This document shows positions 8,852 to 17,830 of a DNA stretch of 64,000 nucleotides, in pieces. The translations under genes and the position numbers were made by a program. The stretch's first letter is position 1; every line of letters begins with the position of its first letter. Below the pieces are notes generated by a model, which saw only the letters and a list, made by a program, of their open reading frames with translations, made no database searches and was not told the origin of the DNA. This stretch comes from RH-AL1 sp965249685 (GTDB lineage Bacteria; Pseudomonadota; Alphaproteobacteria; Rhizobiales; Beijerinckiaceae), in the NCBI GenBank assembly GCA_965249685.1, contig CBDFMN010000003.1:2604001-2668000 (forward strand), written 5' to 3'.

Positions 8852-9029
8852 AAGGAAGCAGAACACGACTTCGCGACTACAGGAAGCCTCCAACGCGACA
8901 AAAGCCGCATAGTTGCCACGATGTAACTCTGCCTAACGACGGAGAAGGATGGCGCGGGACGGCTGATCCCGCCTCCGCCTGACATTGCGAGGACCGACCC
9001 CTGCTTTCCCCTGCCCATCGTCCTTCCCC

Positions 9030-10331
9030 GTGATCCAGCCGGCGCCGTTCGCCACCTACGCGGTCGTCGCCGCAACCGTCGCCGGCATCATCGCGCGCCC
9101 GTTCGGCTGGCCGGAGGCGGTCTGGGCTTCGGCGGGCGCGCTCGCCCTCGTCGCGTTCGGGCTGCTGCCGTTCGACCGGGCCTGGGCTGGCGTCCTCAAA
9201 GGGGGCGACGTCTATCTCTTCCTCGTCGGCATGATGGTCCTGGCGGAGGTCGCGCGGCGGGAGGGGCTGTTCGATTGGTTGGCCGCGCGCGCGGTGCGGG
9301 GTTCGCGCGGGTCGGCGAGCCGGTTGTTCCTGCTCGTCTATGCCGTCGGCACGCTGGTGACGGTCTTCCTGTCGAACGACGCCACCGCCGTGGTGCTGAC
9401 GCCCGCCGTCTATGCCGCGGCGCGGGCGGCAAAGGCCGACCCGCTGCCCTATCTCTTCGTATGCGCGATGGTCGCCAACGCCGCGAGCTTCGTGCTGCCG
9501 ATTTCCAACCCCGCCAACCTCGTCGTCTTCGCGCACGGCCTGCCGCCGCTCGGCGCGTGGCTGGCGCGGTTCGGCGCCGCATCGTCGGCTGCGGTCGTGG
9601 TGACCTTCGCGGTGCTGCGTTGGTCGCAACGCGGCCGGCTCGCCGCCCCGATCGCGCGCGACGCAGGCCCGGTGGCGCTGTCCGTCGGCGGGATGGTCTC
9701 CGGCCTGGGGATCGCAGGCATGGGCCTCGCGGCCTCCGCGTCCTCCGCGCTCGGCCTGCAACTCGGCGTGCCGACGTTCGCCGCGGGCCTGCTCACGGGC
9801 GCCGTCGTGCTCGCCGTCAAGCGCGAGGCGCCCTGGCCGGTGGTGCGGCACGTCGCCTGGGGCGTGCTGCCCCTGGTCGCCGGCCTGTTCGTCCTCGTCG
9901 CGGCGCTGGAGGACAGCGGCGCGGTCGCGGCGGTGAGCGCGGCCCTGACGGGCCTGACGGCGCGTTCGGAGACCGCCGCCGCATGGATCGCCGGCGGCGT
10001 GGTCGCCGTCACCGGCAACGTCGTCAACAACCTGCCAGCCGGTCTGCTCGCCGGGGCGGCGGTGCAGGCCATGGGCGTGCAGGCCTTGAGCGTGAAGGCC
10101 TTGAGCGCGCAGGCCATGGGCGTGCACGACCGGGTTGCCGACGCGATCCTGATCGGCATCGACCTCGGGCCGAACCTGTCTGTGACCGGCTCGCTGGCGA
10201 CCATCCTCTGGCTCGCCGCGATCCGGCGGGAGGGCGAGGCCGTCTCGGCCTGGGCGTTTCTCAAGCTCGGGTTGGTGGTGATGCCGCCGGCCCTGGTCGC
10301 CGCCCTGGCAGGGCTCTACCTGTCGCCCTAG
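9030..10331 (+). CDS. ArsB/NhaD-superfamily membrane transporter (arsenite-efflux type)
   Basis: About 433 residues with roughly 10-12 hydrophobic spans. Two features are typical of the ArsB/ArsP ion-transporter superfamily: the first-half re-entrant motif FLSNDATAVVLTPAVYA and the second-half equivalent GNVVNNLPAGL, followed by DLGPNLSVTGSLATILW. ArsB proteins extrude arsenite from the cytoplasm. No arsC, arsR or arsA lies nearby, so the substrate is not proven and an anion or other ArsB-like substrate is possible. The start is uncertain: GTG at 9030 gives a product beginning just before the first span, while TTG at 8985 adds a proline-rich leader. A 15-bp tandem array (10065-10124) adds a VQAMGVQALSVKALSAQAM segment between two spans near the C-terminus, which is unusual for the family. 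Confidence 0.82.
   Translation: MIQPAPFATYAVVAATVAGIIARPFGWPEAVWASAGALALVAFGLLPFDRAWAGVLKGGDVYLFLVGMMVLAEVARREGLFDWLAARAVRGSRGSASRLFLLVYAVGTLVTVFLSNDATAVVLTPAVYAAARAAKADPLPYLFVCAMVANAASFVLPISNPANLVVFAHGLPPLGAWLARFGAASSAAVVVTFAVLRWSQRGRLAAPIARDAGPVALSVGGMVSGLGIAGMGLAASASSALGLQLGVPTFAAGLLTGAVVLAVKREAPWPVVRHVAWGVLPLVAGLFVLVAALEDSGAVAAVSAALTGLTARSETAAAWIAGGVVAVTGNVVNNLPAGLLAGAAVQAMGVQALSVKALSAQAMGVHDRVADAILIGIDLGPNLSVTGSLATILWLAAIRREGEAVSAWAFLKLGLVVMPPALVAALAGLYLSP
10065..10124. repeat. Four 15-bp tandem units inside the ArsB-like gene
   Basis: Four imperfect in-frame copies of CAGGCCATGGGCGTG (10065, 10080, 10095, 10110), the outer two identical and the inner two carrying CTTGAGC in place of CATGGGC. 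They encode a QAMGV/QALSV/KALSA/QAMGV pentapeptide series in a loop of the transporter. Confidence 0.9.
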
Positions 10332-10589
10332 ACATCCTCTGCGGAGCCGCGCCCGTGCGTCCACCCTATCCCTTCACCTTCGCCCACAGAAGCCGCACGG
10401 CGACAGCGACCGGAACGTTTGCCCCGGTCGAAGCGGTAAATTAAGCGTCATCGGCGCGGGGACGGCGCCCGTCCCGCCGCGCGGCGATTGACGGAATCAT
10501 CGCAATCCCATCTGTCGCTTTCGACGTGGCCGAGCCGCCTGGCTTCGCCCGTCGCGATCTGCGGCCCCGCCGCATCCGGAATAGAGCCT

Positions 10590-12800
10590 ATGAGCAGTCA
10601 CGTCGTCGTTCGCGCCAACCGCATCGTCCTTGCAGCGGTGGCTGGGGTGCTGGTGCTGATCGTGGTGGCGGGCCTCGAGCGCGCGAGCGCGGTGCACGCG
10701 GAGCGCGACCGGGCCGGCCGCGCCGAAGCCGTCATCGGCGTCATCGACGACCTTCAGATCGGCATGCGCGACGTGGAGACCGGCCAGCGCGGCTACCTGC
10801 TGACGGGCGAGGACGCGTACCTCGCGCCCTACACGGCGGCGCTCGGCCGGGTGTCCGCGCTGGTCGCACAACTGCGGGAGATGACGGCCGACAATCCCGT
10901 GCAGCAGGAACGGCTGCGCACCCTCGCGCCCCTGGTCCAGCAGAAGCTCGCAGAGTTGGCCCGCACCGTCGACCTGCGGCGCAACGGCGGCCTGGAGGCG
11001 GCGATCGGCATCGTGCGGGGCGGCAGCGGACGCGACTTCATGGAACGCATCAAGGCGACGCTGGCGCTGATGGCGGACGACGAGCGCGCGCAACGGGCCG
11101 AGCGCATGGCCTCGGCGGAAGGCCGCAGCACGCTCGTCCGCTGGTTGGTGGGCGGCGGCGCTCTCCTCGCCGTCGTTTGCCTGCTGGCGGCGGCCCGCCT
11201 GCTCACCGGGGCCTGGACGCGCGCCTCCGACCTGGAGGCGGCGCAGCGGACCCTGGCGCTGCGCCTGCGGACCTCCTTCGACAGCATCAGCCAAGGCCTC
11301 GCCGTGTTCGACGCGGACCGGCTGCTGACCCATCGGAACACCTGTTTCCAGGTTCTGCTCGACCTGCCGGAGGACCTCACGCAACCCGGCATCCCCTACG
11401 CCAGCATCGCCGCACACACGGTGGCGGCCGGGTTGCCCACCCTCGAAAACGAGGACCAGGTCCGTCACGGCCCGGGCGATGCGGTGGTGACCTACGAGCG
11501 GTTCGGCACCAATGGCCACCTGATGGAGTTCAGGCGCACGCCGATGCCCGACGGCGGCTTCGTCGTGACCGTCAGCGACATGACCAACCGCGCCAAATCC
11601 GAGCGCATCCTGCGCGAGGCGCAGAAGATGCAGGCCATCGGCCAGCTCACCGGCGGCATCGCGCACGACTTCAACAACCTCCTGCTGGTCGTCATCGGCA
11701 ATCTGGACCTCGCCCGCTCCAAGATCGAGCCGGGGAGCCCGCTCGGCGCACGTCTCGACCGCGCCATACGCGCGGCCGAGCGGGGCGCCGCGCTGACCTC
11801 GCAACTGCTCGCCTTCGCCCGCAAGCAGCCGCTCGCCCCGGCCGCGATCGACCTCGCCGCGGCCATGCCCGACCTCGTGCCCCTCCTGCGGCGCACGCTC
11901 GGCGAGCGCATCGACGTGCGCTACGTCGAGACCGCGGGCCTGTGGCCGGCGATGGCCGACCCGGCGCAGTTGGAAAGCGCGGTCCTCAACCTCGCCCTCA
12001 ACGCGCGCGACGCCATGCCGGACGGCGGCCGCCTGACGATCGAACTCTCGAACCGGGTGCTGGATGAAGCATATGCCCGCGCCCACGACGAGGTCGCGGC
12101 GGGCGACTTCGCGATGGTCGCGGTATCCGACACGGGGCACGGCATGGCCCCGGACGTCGTCGCCCGCGCCTTCGAACCCTTCTTCACCACCAAGAAGGAC
12201 GGCAAGGGGACCGGCCTCGGCCTCGCCATGGTGTTCGGCTTCGTCAAGCAGTGGGGCGGCCACGTGAAGGTCTATTCGGAGCCGGGCGAGGGCACGACGG
12301 TGCGGCTCTACCTGCCGCGCGCGGTCGGGGCGCCGATCCCGCTGCGCCAGCGCATGACGGAGCCCGTCGACCTGCCGCGGGGCTCGGCCACGATCCTCGT
12401 GGTGGAGGACGAGCCCGGGGTGCGCGAGATCGCCGTGACGATCCTGCGCGAACTGGGATACCGGGTGCTGGAGGCGTCCGACGGGGACGAGGGACTGCGC
12501 GTGTTCTGCGCCGAACCGGGCGGTGTGGACCTGCTCCTGACGGACGTGGTCCTGCCCGGCGCGCTGCGCGGGCGCGAGCTGTCGGAGCGCATCACCGCGC
12601 TCCGACCCGAGGTCAAGGTGCTGTTCATGTCGGGCTACACCGAGAACTCGATCGTCCACAGCGGCCGGCTCGACGACGGCGTGCAGCTCCTCGGCAAGCC
12701 GTTCAAGCGCGAGCAGCTGGCCCGCAAGGTGGCCGACGTGCTGGCTCAGCCCGGCAAGGCGGACGGGCAGGGCGGAGGGCTTCGGTCAACGCCGGATTGA
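10590..12800 (+). CDS. Hybrid histidine kinase (CHASE3-PAS-HisKA-HATPase-REC)
   Basis: A 736-residue membrane sensor kinase. Order: an N-terminal membrane span, a CHASE3 periplasmic sensor with the signature DVETGQRGYLLTGED, a second membrane span around residue 185-200, a PAS domain (FDSISQGLAVFDADRLL), a HisKA segment with the phosphoacceptor histidine in GGIAHDFNNLL, an HATPase with NLALNARDAMP (N box), DTGHGMAP (G1), FEPFFTTKKDGKGTGLGL (F and G2), and a C-terminal receiver (VVEDEPGVRE, DVVLPG with the phosphoacceptor Asp, and the conserved Lys in GKPFKR). A carried-on receiver of this FixL/CckA-like type usually acts as a phosphate sink or relay. The partner is not adjacent. The ATG at 10590 starts just before the first membrane span; an upstream in-frame start would add an unhelpful leader. 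Confidence 0.92.
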   Translation: MSSHVVVRANRIVLAAVAGVLVLIVVAGLERASAVHAERDRAGRAEAVIGVIDDLQIGMRDVETGQRGYLLTGEDAYLAPYTAALGRVSALVAQLREMTADNPVQQERLRTLAPLVQQKLAELARTVDLRRNGGLEAAIGIVRGGSGRDFMERIKATLALMADDERAQRAERMASAEGRSTLVRWLVGGGALLAVVCLLAAARLLTGAWTRASDLEAAQRTLALRLRTSFDSISQGLAVFDADRLLTHRNTCFQVLLDLPEDLTQPGIPYASIAAHTVAAGLPTLENEDQVRHGPGDAVVTYERFGTNGHLMEFRRTPMPDGGFVVTVSDMTNRAKSERILREAQKMQAIGQLTGGIAHDFNNLLLVVIGNLDLARSKIEPGSPLGARLDRAIRAAERGAALTSQLLAFARKQPLAPAAIDLAAAMPDLVPLLRRTLGERIDVRYVETAGLWPAMADPAQLESAVLNLALNARDAMPDGGRLTIELSNRVLDEAYARAHDEVAAGDFAMVAVSDTGHGMAPDVVARAFEPFFTTKKDGKGTGLGLAMVFGFVKQWGGHVKVYSEPGEGTTVRLYLPRAVGAPIPLRQRMTEPVDLPRGSATILVVEDEPGVREIAVTILRELGYRVLEASDGDEGLRVFCAEPGGVDLLLTDVVLPGALRGRELSERITALRPEVKVLFMSGYTENSIVHSGRLDDGVQLLGKPFKREQLARKVADVLAQPGKADGQGGGLRSTPD

Positions 12801-12825
12801 CGCCGGTGTCGCCGCCGGCCCCAGA

Positions 12826-13836
12826 TCAGACGTTGCCGTCGTGACCGGTTGGCCCGGGAACGTCATGGTCGGCCGCGTCGCCCATCGGGTGGAGGTCGCG
12901 CACCATCGCCTTCATCCGCTCGTCGAGGACGTGCGTGTAGATCTGCGTGGTCGAGATGTCGGCGTGGCCGAGCAGTTCCTGGACGATGCGCAGGTCCGCC
13001 CCGTTCTGCAGCAGGTGGCTGGCGAAGGCGTGCCGCAACACGTGCGGGCTGACGCGACTGGCGGCGAGGCCGGCGGCCACGGCGACGTCCTTCAGGTCGC
13101 GGGCGAAGGCCTGGCGCGTGAGATGGCCGCTGTCGCTGTCGGCGGGGAAAAGCCAAGCCCCCTCGGGGGCGTCGGGCGCGCGCGCCTTCAGCATGGCGCG
13201 GTAGCGCTGGACCGCCTGCCGCGCCGGCTCGGACACCACCACCAGCCGTTCGCGGCCGCCCTTGCCCTTGATCGCCACCAGAGGGTCGCGGCCGCGCAGC
13301 GCGTGGCGGGACAGCGAGACGAGTTCGCTGACGCGCAGGCCCGTGGCGTAGACGAGTTCGAGCAGCGCCGTCATCCGCGCCGCGCGCAGCCGCTCGCCCG
13401 CCGGCCGCGCTTCCGCGTCGATGCCCTCGCGCGCCGTGGCGAGCATCGCGTCGACCTCCGCGACGGACAGGACCTTCGGCAGCCGCTGTCCCTGGCGCGG
13501 CCCTTCGAGGATGAGGGCGGGATCGTCCGCGCGGATCCCCTCGGCGAGGAGGAAGCGATGGAACTGGCGGATCGCGGAAAGCCGCCGCGCCGACGAGGCC
13601 GGCTTGAACCCGAGCGCTTCGAGCGTCGCGAGATAGGCGCGCAGGTCCTTCGTCCCGGCCTGGAGCGGCGTCGTCCCGCGGCTCTTCAGCCCGGCCGCAT
13701 AGGCGACGAGGTCGCGGCGGTAGGCCTCCAGCGTGTTGGGCGCCGCCCCGCGCTCTGCGGCGATCATCTCCAGGAAGCCTTCGACGTGCCGGGCCGTGCC
13801 GCGGTCGAGGGCGGGCTGGGCGGCGGTGCGGCCCAT
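12826..13836 (-). CDS. xerD: Tyrosine recombinase XerD
   Basis: Site-specific recombinase that, with XerC, resolves chromosome dimers at dif. The 336-residue product has an N-terminal SAM-like core-binding domain (FLEMIAAERGAAPNTLEAYRRDL) and the catalytic domain with the full set of active residues: Arg168 in ATGLRVSEL, Lys192 in KGKGGRER, His265 and Arg268 in SPHVLRHAFASH, His291 in LLGHADIS and the nucleophile Tyr300. Length and motif context fit XerD rather than phage integrases. The ATG at 13836 lies one base after the stop of a 47-residue membrane-protein gene, so the two are probably translationally coupled; a longer upstream frame is overlapped by that gene. Confidence 0.95.
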   Translation of the reverse strand: MGRTAAQPALDRGTARHVEGFLEMIAAERGAAPNTLEAYRRDLVAYAAGLKSRGTTPLQAGTKDLRAYLATLEALGFKPASSARRLSAIRQFHRFLLAEGIRADDPALILEGPRQGQRLPKVLSVAEVDAMLATAREGIDAEARPAGERLRAARMTALLELVYATGLRVSELVSLSRHALRGRDPLVAIKGKGGRERLVVVSEPARQAVQRYRAMLKARAPDAPEGAWLFPADSDSGHLTRQAFARDLKDVAVAAGLAASRVSPHVLRHAFASHLLQNGADLRIVQELLGHADISTTQIYTHVLDERMKAMVRDLHPMGDAADHDVPGPTGHDGNV

Positions 13837-13837
13837 C

Positions 13838-13981
13838 CTAGCGAACCCCCTTGGGGAGCGGCACGCTCTGGGTGATCTCGCGTGGCTGCGGCTGCACGAA
13901 GGCGACGAGCGCGAGCATGGCGCCATAGCCGAGCGCCGCCACCAGGCCGATCACGAAGAGCAGGCGGAAGAGGGTCGGCAC
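13838..13981 (-). CDS. 47-residue single-span membrane protein upstream of xerD
   Basis: A short gene starting with GTG at 13981, preceded by GGGGTG at good spacing and ending TAG one base before the xerD ATG. The product begins MPTLFRLLFVIGLVAALGYG and continues with one long hydrophobic segment (about residues 4-29) followed by a polar tail QPQPREITQSVPLPK. I recall similar short proteins next to xerD in other Hyphomicrobiales, with the same Phe/Leu-rich span and a PxPRE-like segment; the function is unknown. Because it is below the size cut-off of many ORF finders it is easily missed. Confidence 0.72.
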   Translation of the reverse strand: MPTLFRLLFVIGLVAALGYGAMLALVAFVQPQPREITQSVPLPKGVR

Positions 13982-14127
13982 AGGATCACCCCAAGCAAGC
14001 GAGCCGCGTGCTTAGCACGGGCGCCGCCGCGGAGAGCCTTGCTAAAGAGGCTTAACAGGGGATTTAATTCTCCCAGCCGGCCGCTTCCCCGACGGGGGCG
14101 CGGCACCATGACAACGAGGGACAGGCG

Positions 14128-14817
14128 ATGATCGATCTCTACTATTGGACCACGCCGAACGGGCACAAGGTCACCATGTTCCTGGAGGAGGCGGGCCTCC
14201 CCTATACGCTGCACGGCGTCAACATCGGCAAAGGCGACCAGTTCAAGCCCGACTTCCTGCGGATCGCGCCCAACAACCGCATCCCGGCCATCATCGACCA
14301 CGCGCCGGCGGACGGCGGCGCGCCGATCCCGGTCTTCGAGTCGGGCGCGATCCTCCTCTATCTCGCCGAGAAGACAGGCAAGCTCATTCCCGGCGATATC
14401 CGGGGCCGGATCGCCGCGCTGGAATGGCTGTTCTGGCAGGTCGGCGGCCTCGGGCCGATGGCGGGCCAGAACCACCATTTCAGCCAGTATGCCAAGGAGA
14501 AGCTGCCCTACGCCATCGACCGCTACGTGCATGAGACCAACCGGCTCTACGGCGTCCTCGACAAGCGCCTCGCCGCGCACGACTTCCTGGCCGGCGCCTA
14601 TTCCATCGCCGACATGGCGAGCTACCCGTGGGTGGTCCCCTACGAGCGCCAAGGTCAGGACCTCGAGCATTTCCCCCACTTGAAGCGCTGGTTCCACGCC
14701 ATCGCCGCGATGCCCTCGACGCAGCGCGCCTACGAGAAGGCGGCCCAGCTCAACACCGCGCCGAGCGTTGACGAGGAATCGCGCAAGATCCTGTTCGGCC
14801 AGACATCGAAGTCATGA
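14128..14817 (+). CDS. Glutathione S-transferase (YfcG/YghU-like)
   Basis: Cytosolic 229-residue thioredoxin-fold GST. The N-terminal domain has MIDLYYWTTPNGHKVTMFLEE, with the Thr/Asn pair in the TPNGHK loop typical of Nu-class (YfcG/YghU) enzymes that act as disulfide-bond reductases, then NNRIPAIIDH with the cis-proline and FESGAILLYLAEK (the glutathione-binding ESGAI motif). The C-terminal domain is all-helical with YSIADMASYPW, the N-capping box. GAGGGA upstream of the ATG supports the start. It is read away from xerD and is followed 27 bases later by a TfoX-like gene. Confidence 0.93.
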   Translation: MIDLYYWTTPNGHKVTMFLEEAGLPYTLHGVNIGKGDQFKPDFLRIAPNNRIPAIIDHAPADGGAPIPVFESGAILLYLAEKTGKLIPGDIRGRIAALEWLFWQVGGLGPMAGQNHHFSQYAKEKLPYAIDRYVHETNRLYGVLDKRLAAHDFLAGAYSIADMASYPWVVPYERQGQDLEHFPHLKRWFHAIAAMPSTQRAYEKAAQLNTAPSVDEESRKILFGQTSKS

Positions 14818-14844
14818 GCCTCCGACGACCGGCCTAGCCATTCC

Positions 14845-15180
14845 ATGGCCTCGCGGCAGACGACCGTCGATGTCCTGGTGGAGCAGTTGGCCGGAACGGG
14901 GACCGTGTCCGCGCGCACGATGTTCGGCGAATACGCGCTCTACTGTGACGGGAAGCTCGTCGCCGTCTGCGACGACCAGCTCTTCGTCAAGCCGACCGCG
15001 GCAGGGCGCGCGTTGCTCGGAACGGTGCGGGAGGGCTCGCCCTATCCTGGCGCGAAACCGTGCTTCGTGATCGGCGAGGACGTCTGCGACGACGCCGACG
15101 CTCTGGCGGCGCTGATCCGCGCCACGGCTGCGGCGCTCCCCGTGCCGGCGCCGAAACGCCGTGTGCGCAAGCCGGATTGA
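14845..15180 (+). CDS. TfoX/Sxy N-terminal-domain protein
   Basis: A 111-residue protein matching the stand-alone TfoX N-terminal domain: TVSARTMFGEYALYCDGKLVAVCDDQLFVKP, a beta-hairpin-rich core, followed by GSPYPGAKPCFVIGED and a short helical tail. Full-length TfoX/Sxy regulates competence in gammaproteobacteria, but single-domain alphaproteobacterial members have no demonstrated role. The C-terminal basic tail (PAPKRRVRKPD) could contact nucleic acid. It is probably cotranscribed with the GST gene upstream. Confidence 0.85.
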   Translation: MASRQTTVDVLVEQLAGTGTVSARTMFGEYALYCDGKLVAVCDDQLFVKPTAAGRALLGTVREGSPYPGAKPCFVIGEDVCDDADALAALIRATAAALPVPAPKRRVRKPD

Positions 15181-15294
15181 CGCGGCGGCGCCTCGACAAG
15201 AGCGCCGACTTGTCCCAAGTTGCCGCCAGCGTCTCTCGTGCGGCCGACCGGCGCCTTGCGGGAGAAAGCGCATAAAAAAACAGGGAGGAAGCCC

Positions 15295-16410
15295 ATGAAG
15301 ACCCGCGCCGCGGTTGCGTTCGAAGCGAAGAAGCCGCTCGAGATCGTCGAGGTCGACGTTGAGGGACCCAAGCACGGCGAGGTCCTCGTCGAGATCAAGG
15401 CCACGGGACTCTGTCATACCGATGCCTACACGATGTCCGGCATGGACTCGGAGGGCCTCTTCCCCTCCATCCTCGGCCACGAGGGCGCCGGCGTCGTCGT
15501 CGAAGTCGGGCCGGGCGTGACCTCGCTCAAGCCGGGCGACCACGTCATCCCGCTCTACACGGCCGAGTGCCGCGAGTGCGACTATTGCCTCTCGCAGAAG
15601 ACCAACCTCTGCCAGCGCGTTCGCGTGACGCAGGGCAAGGGGCTGATGCCGGACTCGACGAGCCGGTTCTCTTACAGGGGCCGGACACTCTTCCACTACA
15701 TGGGCTGCTCGACGTTCTCGAACTACACGGTGCTGCCCGAGATCTCGCTCGCCAAGATCCGCGAGGACGCGCCCTTCGACAAGGTCTGCTACATCGGTTG
15801 CGGCGTGACGACGGGGGTCGGCGCGGTGCTGTTCACCGCCAAGGCGGAATACGGCTGCCGCGCGGTGGTGTTCGGGCTCGGCGGCATCGGTCTCAACGTG
15901 ATCCAGGGCCTGAAGATGGTCGGCGCGGAGCAGATCGTCGGCGTCGACGTCAACAACGGCAAGCGCGCCATCGCCCAGCAGTTCGGCATGACCGACTTCG
16001 TCAACCCGAAGGAGCTGCCGGCCGGCACCGACATCGTCAACCACCTGGTGGAACTCACCAGGGGCGGCGCCGACTACACGTTCGACTGCACCGGCAACGT
16101 CACGGTGATGCGCCAGGCGCTGGAATGCTGCCACAAGGGGTGGGGCACCTCCATCATCATCGGCGTGGCGCCCGCCGGCGCGGAGATCGCGACGCGGCCG
16201 TTCCAGCTCGTCACCGGGCGCAACTGGCGCGGCTCCGCCTTCGGTGGCGCACGCGGGCGCACCGACGTGCCGCGCATCGTCGACTGGTACATGGACGGCA
16301 AGATCAACATCGACGACCTCATCACCGACGTGATCGCGCTCGACAAGATCAACGACGGCTTCCACGCCATGCACGAGGGCCACGGCATCCGCACCGTGGT
16401 GCGGTACTGA
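15295..16410 (+). CDS. frmA: S-(hydroxymethyl)glutathione dehydrogenase (class III ADH)
   Basis: NAD-dependent zinc enzyme oxidising S-hydroxymethylglutathione to S-formylglutathione, the first enzymatic step of glutathione-dependent formaldehyde oxidation. The 371-residue length is typical. Catalytic zinc ligands appear as Cys40, His62 and Cys169-type residue in CYIGCGVTTG; structural zinc ligands are Cys92, Cys95, Cys98 and Cys106 in ECRECDYCLSQKTNLC. The Rossmann fold has GLGGIGLNVIQG, with the NAD-selecting Asp in VGVDVN. AGGGAGGAAG just before the ATG at 15295 gives a very strong ribosome binding site and rejects the upstream in-frame ATG at 15220. The stop overlaps the next start (TGATG), coupling it to the S-formylglutathione hydrolase. 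Confidence 0.97.
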   Translation: MKTRAAVAFEAKKPLEIVEVDVEGPKHGEVLVEIKATGLCHTDAYTMSGMDSEGLFPSILGHEGAGVVVEVGPGVTSLKPGDHVIPLYTAECRECDYCLSQKTNLCQRVRVTQGKGLMPDSTSRFSYRGRTLFHYMGCSTFSNYTVLPEISLAKIREDAPFDKVCYIGCGVTTGVGAVLFTAKAEYGCRAVVFGLGGIGLNVIQGLKMVGAEQIVGVDVNNGKRAIAQQFGMTDFVNPKELPAGTDIVNHLVELTRGGADYTFDCTGNVTVMRQALECCHKGWGTSIIIGVAPAGAEIATRPFQLVTGRNWRGSAFGGARGRTDVPRIVDWYMDGKINIDDLITDVIALDKINDGFHAMHEGHGIRTVVRY

Positions 16411-17279
16411 TGCAGGGTCCTTTAAACAACGCGGCCCCGGAGAAGACCGGCAGCCACCGCTGCTTCGGCGGCGAAACCACGTTCTACAAGCACGCGTCGT
16501 CGGAAATCGGCGGCCCGATGGCGTTCAGCGTCCACCTGCCGCCGCAGGCCAGGGAGGCGGGCGCCAGGCTGCCGGTCCTGCTGTACCTCTCCGGCCTCAC
16601 CTGCGACCACACGGTGTTCATCGTCAAAGGCGGAGCGCAGCGGCTCGCCGCCCAACACGGGTTCGTGCTGGTCGCGCCCGACACCAGCCCGCGCGACAGG
16701 CGCTATCCCGGCGACCGCTCCAACTACGATTTCGGCATCGCCGCCGGCTTCTACGTCGACGCCACGCGGGAGCCCTGGTCGGAGGGCTACCGCATGGGCT
16801 CCTACGTGGCCAAGGAACTGCCGGCGCTGATCGAGACGCATTTCCCGGTCGATCCCGCGCGCTGGGGCGTGTTCGGCCACTCGATGGGCGGCCATGGCGC
16901 GCTGGTGGCGGCGCTGCGCCATCCCGACCGGTTCAAGTCGGTATCCGCCTTCGCGCCGATCGTCGCCCCGTCCTCCTGCCCCTGGGGCGAGAAGGCGTTC
17001 GGCCATTACCTCGGCCCGGATACGTCCCGCTGGGCCGACTGGGACGCGACCGAACTGGTCAAGACCGGTCACACGACCTCGCCCATCCTCATCGACCAGG
17101 GCACGCAGGACCAATTCCTGGAGCCGCAATTGCGCCCGCACCTGTTCGAGGCCGCCTGCGACGACGCCGGCCAGACGCTGAGGCTGCGGATGCAGGAGGG
17201 GTACGACCACTCCTACTATTTCATCCAGACGTTCCTGGAGGACCATTTCGCCCACCACGCGAAGGTTCTGGGGCTTTGA
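16410..17279 (+). CDS. frmB: S-formylglutathione hydrolase
   Basis: Esterase D-type serine hydrolase that releases formate and glutathione from S-formylglutathione, completing the pathway begun by the gene before it. The 289-residue product shows the family pattern: LPVLLYLSGLTCDH near the N-terminus, the nucleophile elbow GHSMGGHGAL with Ser158, an acidic residue in DQGTQDQFL and the histidine in YDHSYYF. Its ATG overlaps the frmA stop codon by one base, so the pair is translationally coupled. The symbol fghA is used interchangeably in alphaproteobacteria. Confidence 0.96.
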   Translation: MQGPLNNAAPEKTGSHRCFGGETTFYKHASSEIGGPMAFSVHLPPQAREAGARLPVLLYLSGLTCDHTVFIVKGGAQRLAAQHGFVLVAPDTSPRDRRYPGDRSNYDFGIAAGFYVDATREPWSEGYRMGSYVAKELPALIETHFPVDPARWGVFGHSMGGHGALVAALRHPDRFKSVSAFAPIVAPSSCPWGEKAFGHYLGPDTSRWADWDATELVKTGHTTSPILIDQGTQDQFLEPQLRPHLFEAACDDAGQTLRLRMQEGYDHSYYFIQTFLEDHFAHHAKVLGL

Positions 17280-17323
17280 TACCGCCAACGAGCCCGGCTT
17301 AGGCACCGCTCGTGGATGACCCG

Positions 17324-17353
17324 CTCTTGGACAACCCACTCTTGGACAACCCG
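17324..17353. repeat. Two 15-bp tandem units upstream of the cupin gene
   Basis: CTCTTGGACAACCCA at 17324 is followed directly by CTCTTGGACAACCCG at 17339. If translated from an upstream GTG at 17312 they encode LLDNP twice, but the better start of the cupin gene lies downstream, so they may be leader sequence. Confidence 0.85.
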
Positions 17354-17362
17354 CGAGGACCT

Positions 17363-17830
17363 ATGGCCGACCCCGCCTCGACCGCCTGGAAGACCGACGG
17401 CGTCCGCGTCATCCCGGCGGGCGCACTCGACCCCAACACGGCGCAAACGCCCGGCATGGACCGCAAGGCGGCGATCGACTTCGCCCGCGTTGGCGCGCAG
17501 AAGATCTGGGCGGGCACGGTCACCATCCACCCCGACGCCAAGACGGGCGCGCACCATCACGGCCACCTCGAAAGCATCATCTACGTGCTGAAGGGCCGCG
17601 CGCGGATGCGCTGGGGGGAGGCCTTGCAGTTCACCGCCGAAGCCGGGCCGGGCGACTTCATCTACATCCCGCCCTACGTGCCCCATCAGGAGATCAACGC
17701 GAGCCCCGACGAAGTGCTCGAATGCGTCCTCGTGCGATCGGACGGCGAGGCGGTAGCGATCAACCTCGATCTCGAGCCGATCGAGAAGCCGGAGACGGTG
17801 CTCTGGGTCGATCCGACCCATCCCGCCTGA
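17363..17830 (+). CDS. Cupin-domain protein
   Basis: A 155-residue single-domain cupin. Motif 1 is visible as GAHHHGHLESIIYVLKGRA, giving the His and Glu metal ligands, and motif 2 as GPGDFIYIPPYVPHQEIN with the last histidine ligand. Such proteins bind a divalent metal and may be isomerases, dioxygenases or sugar-binding sensors; the substrate cannot be inferred. GAGGA just upstream of the ATG at 17363 supports this start over a GTG at 17312 that would add a repeat-derived leader. It follows frmB with a short gap and may share its transcript, so a part in formaldehyde detoxification is possible but unsupported. Confidence 0.85.
   Translation: MADPASTAWKTDGVRVIPAGALDPNTAQTPGMDRKAAIDFARVGAQKIWAGTVTIHPDAKTGAHHHGHLESIIYVLKGRARMRWGEALQFTAEAGPGDFIYIPPYVPHQEINASPDEVLECVLVRSDGEAVAINLDLEPIEKPETVLWVDPTHPA

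Noticed and set aside
8877..10364. Long minus-strand frame opposite the ArsB-like gene
   Set aside because: Translation is rich in R, G, H and Q with no domain; the plus-strand transporter has clear spans and motifs.
10411..10440. GGAAC motif before the hybrid kinase as a stress promoter
   Set aside because: No CGTT at the right distance.
14050..14080. CtrA-like TTAAC...TTTAA upstream of the GST gene
   Set aside because: Spacing is one base too long for TTAA-N7-TTAA and there is no matching biology.
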